Assembly (NCBI GenBank): GCA_012032975.1
Contig: JAAUPU010000053.1
Span: forward strand, 1 to 9,315
From: Caldilineaceae bacterium
GTDB lineage: Bacteria; Chloroflexota; Anaerolineae; Caldilineales; Caldilineaceae
Reading direction: 5' to 3'
DNA: 9,315 bases
This document shows, one piece after another, positions 6,254-9,315 of this stretch (within the stretch, counting starts at the first letter, position 1; each line of letters begins with the position of its first letter). The notes below the pieces were generated by a model, which did no database searches, was not told the DNA's origin, and saw only the letters and a program-made list of their open reading frames with translations. The translations under genes were made by a program, and so were the position numbers.

Positions 6254-8143
6254 CTACGATCGACGCTCCTCTTTGAGATAGCGCTCCAGGAAATCGATGA
6301 TATCCGGGAGCATCACGCAGAGATTTTCCGGCGAGCGAACATAATAACATTCGTTGGGATAGACCTTGTATTCGTAGCTCTTGTAGGCCTGTTCCAGGGC
6401 GCGGGCAAAGAGAAGCGATGCGTCCGAGCGGGGAAAGCGTCCTGCGCCGTGGACCAGAAAGACGGGCGTCGTGGCCTGGGCCAGATGGTGGATGGGGGAG
6501 CAGCGTTCATAGACCTCTCGATTCGTGGTTACATCGCCCAACTCGTAGCGCAGGAGTTGACGGTGGCGTAGCTCCTGCTCGCCATCGAAAGCCAGCCAGT
6601 CGCCGTAGCCGGCGTGGGGAACCGCGGCCTTAAAAACGCCGGGCGCAAACCCCGCCGCGCTCATGCTCATGCAGCCGCCGTAGCTGGTGCCGTGGATGCC
6701 CATGTTCTCACCATCCACGTAGTCCAGCATCTTCAGGAATTCCACGCCCGCCAATACATCGCGCAGATCGCCATGGCCCCAATCCCCGTTGTTGGCATCC
6801 TCGAAGACCCTGCCATAGCCTGAACTGCCCCGAATATTCGCGCCAACACCACATATCCCCTGCGCACGAAATATTGCACGTCGGGCCGATAGTCGTCCAT
6901 GAACTGGCTGGTCGGGCCGCCGTGGATATACAGCAGACCAGGAGACCGCTTGCCTGGTTGCCCTTCACGCGGTGTGTAGAGATAAGCGGCGATCTCCAGC
7001 CCATCGAAGCTGGTGTAGGTCACCTTTTGAGGCGAAACCAGCTTCTCCTGAAGCGCTTGGGTCGCGGGTGACGAGGTCAATTGCCGCACGGCGCCGCTGA
7101 TCACATCCAACACCCAGAGGTCGGATGGAGAGGTCGGCGTGCCCATCAGAAACGCGATCTGCGCGCCATCGGGTGACCAGGCAGGCGCGGCGACCACTCC
7201 CATCGCCGGCGCCGCCAGGACGCGCGATGCTTCGTCCGCATCCTCGCCCAACGTCTGGACGACCAACCGCGTGGTCCCGTTGTGATTGGCCACAAGGGCC
7301 ACGCAACGACCATCCGGCGACAGGCTGGCCTCGCTCTGGTCAGCTTCCTGCGCGTGAAGAGGCCGCGCTTCGCGCCGCGGATCTGCGTCTGCCAGTAGTT
7401 GATCCAGCCGTTGCGATGGGAAGGAAAGATCAGCGCGTCAGTGCTTTCCGATACCAGCGGATAGCCAAACGCCGGCCGTAATGATAGTCGAAGAAATCCT
7501 CATCGCGAACGATGACGCACGCGTCATCACCGCTGGCCGACATCTCCACGATCTCGTGATCGACCCAGCGTTCGTCCAGGCGCACAAAGTAGATTTTCTC
7601 GCCGTCGAGGGAGAAGGTTGGGTAGACCTCATAGCGCGGGTCTTTGGTCAGGCGTGTGGCCTTGCCGCTGGGAACGGCGACTTTGAAGATGTCATATTGG
7701 CCGAAACGGTTGGCCGACAGAACCACCCCGCTGCTGTCTGGCGCCCATTGGTAGGCGTTGATGTTGGCGTCCAGGTGGGTCAGCTGCGTAGCAGGTGCGC
7801 CGGTCAGAGATTGCAGCCAGATCTCCACCCGGCTGGATCGGTCGCGTCCATCTGCCGTGCCCCGGTCGGCTAGATACGCGAGCCAGCGGCCATCGGGCGA
7901 AACAGAAAAGAGCGACGCGCTGAGGAAGGGCAGCCCGCCCAGATCCGTGGCCACAGTCGTCACCTCGCCACTAGCCAGGTCGACGCGGCGGATCGCCGCC
8001 CCAGCGCTGCCCGTGGACCGGATCAAAATGCCCGACCCGTCTGGCAACCAAACCGGCGCTTCTGGTCCCGCAGTGGGTTGCAGCGCCAGCAACTGACGCA
8101 GCGTCACCCCGTCCAGCTCTTCATCGCAAACGAGTGATGTCAT
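6254..8143 (-). CDS. S9-family peptidase (prolyl oligopeptidase / acylaminoacyl-peptidase type), three frameshifts
   Basis: Reconstructed, this is a cytoplasmic protein of about 630 residues without signal peptide, the usual size for S9 peptidases. The start at 8143 has AGGGAG 6 bases upstream. The first ~350 residues are a beta-propeller built of WxPDG-type repeats (VWLPDGSG, FSVSPDGRW, YQWAPDSS, PTFSLDGEK, ASLSPDGRC, PAWSPDGAQ). An alpha/beta hydrolase follows, with YIHGGPTSQF, NIRGSSGYG and nucleophile motif HGTSYGG (Ser about 488, codon 6683-6685). The frame breaks three times, near 7468 (a T missing in a TTT run of the coding strand), 7373 (a G missing) and 6840 (a C missing). One added base each time gives YGRRFGYPLVSE, IRGGEARPLHAQ and VLAPNIRGSSG. 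The usual Asp (after the HG motif) and His (in YPGEGHGF) are replaced by Arg and Tyr, so activity is uncertain. Confidence 0.88.
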
Positions 8144-8329
8144 CTGAAACTCCCTGATCTGTGCATCGTTAAATAGGGTGAAGTGAAGCCCATTGCTGAA
8201 TTCGCTCCATCTTGCCGTTTGACGGCGATACGGTCAAACGTTAACATGCGAAGTTGAATGATTGAAGAAGTGCAGCGAATCTTGAGCGCGCCCTCCACTG
8301 GTCGTGGCCAAGCTTGAAAGTGTGGCAGG
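8144..8329. other. Divergent intergenic region
   Basis: These 186 bases separate the leftward peptidase gene from the rightward MazG cluster, so promoters for both directions should lie here. The main visible structure is the palindrome at 8216-8240 with promoter-like boxes in both directions. No open frame here looks coding. Confidence 0.55.
8209..8247. promoter_or_regulatory. Divergent promoter pair overlapping a palindrome
   Basis: The perfect 8-bp inverted repeat CGTTTGAC (8216-8223) / GTCAAACG (8233-8240), nine bases apart, places a TTGAC core on each strand. Rightward, TTGACG (8219-8224), 17 bases, then TAACAT (8242-8247) form a good promoter about 80 bases before the start at 8330. 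Leftward, TTGACC (8237-8232), 17 bases, then CAAGAT (8214-8209) form a weaker one about 65 bases before the start at 8143. The two -35 boxes face each other inside the palindrome, so a dimeric regulator bound there could control both transcripts. This is inferred from sequence alone. Confidence 0.42.
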
Positions 8330-8636
8330 ATGGTCGATCTGGCCGAATTACAGGGGCGAATCCGGGCGGTGCGCAGCGAGCGCGGTTTTCGTGACCGACC
8401 CCACCCAGATTCAGATATTGCTGACCGAAGAGGTCGGCGAGATCTCGTCTGAGTTGAAGCGGCTCTGGTCGGTCAACTACGATACGTTCGACAGAACGCG
8501 GTTGGCCAACGAAATCGCTGACGTCTTTGTGTTGCTGGCTGCGCTTGCGTCGGAGTTTGAGATCGACATCGCAGAGGCGGTCGAGTCCAAGTTTTTCGCC
8601 AAGGACGCCCAGCGTTCCTGGAAGAGCGCGGGGTAG
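8330..8636 (+). CDS. MazG-like nucleotide pyrophosphohydrolase, one frameshift
   Basis: A small all-alpha NTP pyrophosphohydrolase (MazG-like superfamily) of about 101 residues. Such enzymes hydrolyse nucleoside triphosphates to monophosphate and pyrophosphate, often as housecleaning enzymes, and act as dimers or tetramers with Mg2+. The metal-binding pattern is visible as LLTEEVGEISSELKR (ExxE) and LANEIADVFVLLAAL (ExxD), followed by the usual third helix ending FFAKDAQRSW. The frame from the ATG at 8330 reads MVDLAELQGRIRAVRSERGF and then fails. Dropping one T from TTTT at 8386-8389 gives RGFVTDPTQIQILLTEEVGEI, as expected for the family. The alternative frame, open from the GTG at 8304, supplies an unrelated N-terminus and is rejected. 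The stop TAG (8634-8636) overlaps the ribosome-binding site of the next gene. Confidence 0.85.
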
Positions 8637-8644
8637 GGCATTTT

Positions 8645-9015
8645 ATGGACGTAAACAACCCCATCATACGGCTTTGCCTGGCAGGCAACCGAGCCGAGCT
8701 TGAAGGCCGGATCGCCGATGCTCGCGATCTGTTCTGGCAAGCCTGGGAAAGGGCCGACGGCGACTACGAAGCCTGCATCGCCGCACACTATGTGGCTCGG
8801 CATCAAGAGAGCGCACGCGACGCGCTGGGCTGGAATCAGGAAGCGTTGACCCGCGCGGAGCGGGTGGACGACCCGCGCGTGCAGGGTTTCTATCCTTCGC
8901 TCTACGTGAATTTGGGTTATTCGCACGAGGCGGTAGGCAATCAGGCGGAAGCCCAGCGCTATTACAAACGGCCGCCGAGCTTGGTCTTGTCCATCAAGCG
9001 GGTCGAACGGCATGA
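8645..9015 (+). CDS. Small tetratricopeptide-repeat protein, one frameshift
   Basis: A soluble, alpha-helical protein of about 123 residues built of TPR-like helical hairpins (IADARDLFWQAWERA, AREALGWNQEALTRAE-like segment, SLYVNLGYSHEAVGNQAEAQRYYKRA), probably a protein-binding scaffold. The partner is unknown. AGGG (8635-8638) lies 6 bases before the ATG at 8645 and overlaps the MazG stop, so translation is probably coupled. After RYYKR the frame turns poor. Adding one G to the GG run near 8970-8971 gives RYYKRAAELGLVHQAGRTA and a TGA at 9013-9015. That stop overlaps the ATG of the protease gene at 9012 in an ATGA arrangement, which independently supports the corrected end. Uncorrected, the reading continues to 9112 through a stretch that belongs to the next gene. 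Confidence 0.8.
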
Positions 9016-9315
9016 CGGTGAAACAGAGAGGATTTGCCCTGCCCATCATCGGCTGGCGCGAGTGGGTGGAGCTGCCAGATTTTGGCATCAAGACGATCAA
9101 AGCCAAGGTTGACACCGGTGCGCGCTCCTCTTCGCTCCACGCGTTCGATGTGCGCAAGTTCGAGCGAAACGGCGTGACCTGGGTGCGCTTTCAGGTGCAT
9201 CCCGTGCAGCGCAAACGGGACGACACAGTGCAGGTGGAAGCGGAGGTCCATGAATTTCGAGTGGTGCGCAGTTCGAGCGGAAAGGCTGCCCTGCGCCCGG
9301 TCATCGTCACCAACG
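9012..9315 (+). CDS. RimB-like retropepsin-type protease (PF05618 / COG4067), 5' part
   Basis: The first 101 codons of a gene cut by the right edge. The reading frame from ATG 9012 gives LPIIGWREWVELPDFGIKTIKAKVDTGARSSSLHAFDV, then VTWVRFQVHPVQR and EFRVVRSSSGKAALRPVIVTN, which is the signature of the 'ATP-dependent zinc protease' family, now seen as retropepsin-like aspartic proteases. The DTGA motif at residues 34-37 (Asp codon 9111-9113) holds the presumed catalytic Asp. In Pseudomonas a member called RimB acts with the glutamate ligase RimK on ribosomal protein S6, and family members often sit beside a rimK-like ATP-grasp gene. Whether that holds here lies beyond the edge. The start overlaps the TPR gene's corrected stop (ATGA). 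About 50-70 residues of the family's usual length are missing. Confidence 0.9.
   Translation, partial: MTVKQRGFALPIIGWREWVELPDFGIKTIKAKVDTGARSSSLHAFDVRKFERNGVTWVRFQVHPVQRKRDDTVQVEAEVHEFRVVRSSSGKAALRPVIVTN

Noticed and set aside
5668..6276. 202-codon open frame on the plus strand
   Set aside because: It is antisense to the DUF2165 gene, which has clear membrane helices and family wording.
6244..8143. Three separate peptidase genes or a programmed frameshift
   Set aside because: The three sites lack slippery heptamers with a downstream pseudoknot, and programmed shifts three times in one S9 gene are not known; simple indels explain them.
8477..9157. 226-codon open frame on the minus strand
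   Set aside because: It lies antisense across three genes with recognisable families; no motif supports it.
1..9315. CRISPR arrays, tRNA genes, insertion sequences and toxin-antitoxin pairs
   Set aside because: No regularly spaced direct repeats, cloverleaf sequences, transposase motifs or typical small gene pairs were seen on either strand; the MazG-like protein is the pyrophosphohydrolase, not a MazEF toxin component.

Overview
The window reads as a moderately GC-rich bacterial chromosome segment, probably from an environmental bacterium. A Chloroflexota-type (Anaerolineae/Caldilineae) source is my best guess. The support is the gene mix (S9 acyl-peptidase-like protein, DUF2165 membrane protein, DHFR-like and APH-like paralogues, RimB-like protease) and the style of the intergenic repeats. 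There are no rRNA, tRNA, phage, plasmid or CRISPR features, so the taxonomy is inference only.

Left part, plus strand. The 3' half of a thiolase (1-714) enters from the left edge. After a 340-base gap comes a visibly AT-richer gene for a membrane protein of unknown function with two transmembrane segments (1055-1894). A 430-base non-coding stretch follows. It holds a 14-bp inverted repeat, a strong intrinsic terminator, a degenerate 'CACGGATTACACGGAT' type dispersed repeat, and a candidate promoter for a DHFR/RibD-C-like reductase (2326-2876). Next are an aminoglycoside/homoserine-kinase-like phosphotransferase (2985-4040) and a protein tentatively placed in the acetoacetate decarboxylase-like superfamily (4150-4983).

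Middle part, minus strand, read right to left. An S9-family peptidase (8143-6254) is followed by a four-helix DUF2165 membrane protein (6189-5686) and a lipoprotein with two cysteine-bearing repeats (5674-5024). The last two are 11 bases apart and probably translationally coupled. This group converges on the decarboxylase-like gene.

Right part, plus strand. Divergent from the peptidase, across a 186-base region with a palindrome and face-to-face promoter-like boxes, is a tight cluster: a MazG-like nucleotide pyrophosphohydrolase (8330-8636), a small TPR protein (8645-9015) and the start of a RimB/COG4067-type retropepsin-like protease (9012-9315, cut by the edge). Stop, ribosome-binding and start sites overlap, which indicates an operon.

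The most striking property of the window is quality-related. Seven single-base indels, mostly in short homopolymers or GC repeats, break five otherwise well-conserved genes: thiolase, DHFR-like, S9 peptidase (three times), MazG and TPR. In each case adding or removing one base restores a family-typical protein. This points to uncorrected sequencing or assembly indels more than to gene decay, and the gene calls below are given across the frameshifts. The most interesting biology is the S9 peptidase, which keeps the GxSxGG nucleophile but has Arg and Tyr where the catalytic Asp and His are expected.
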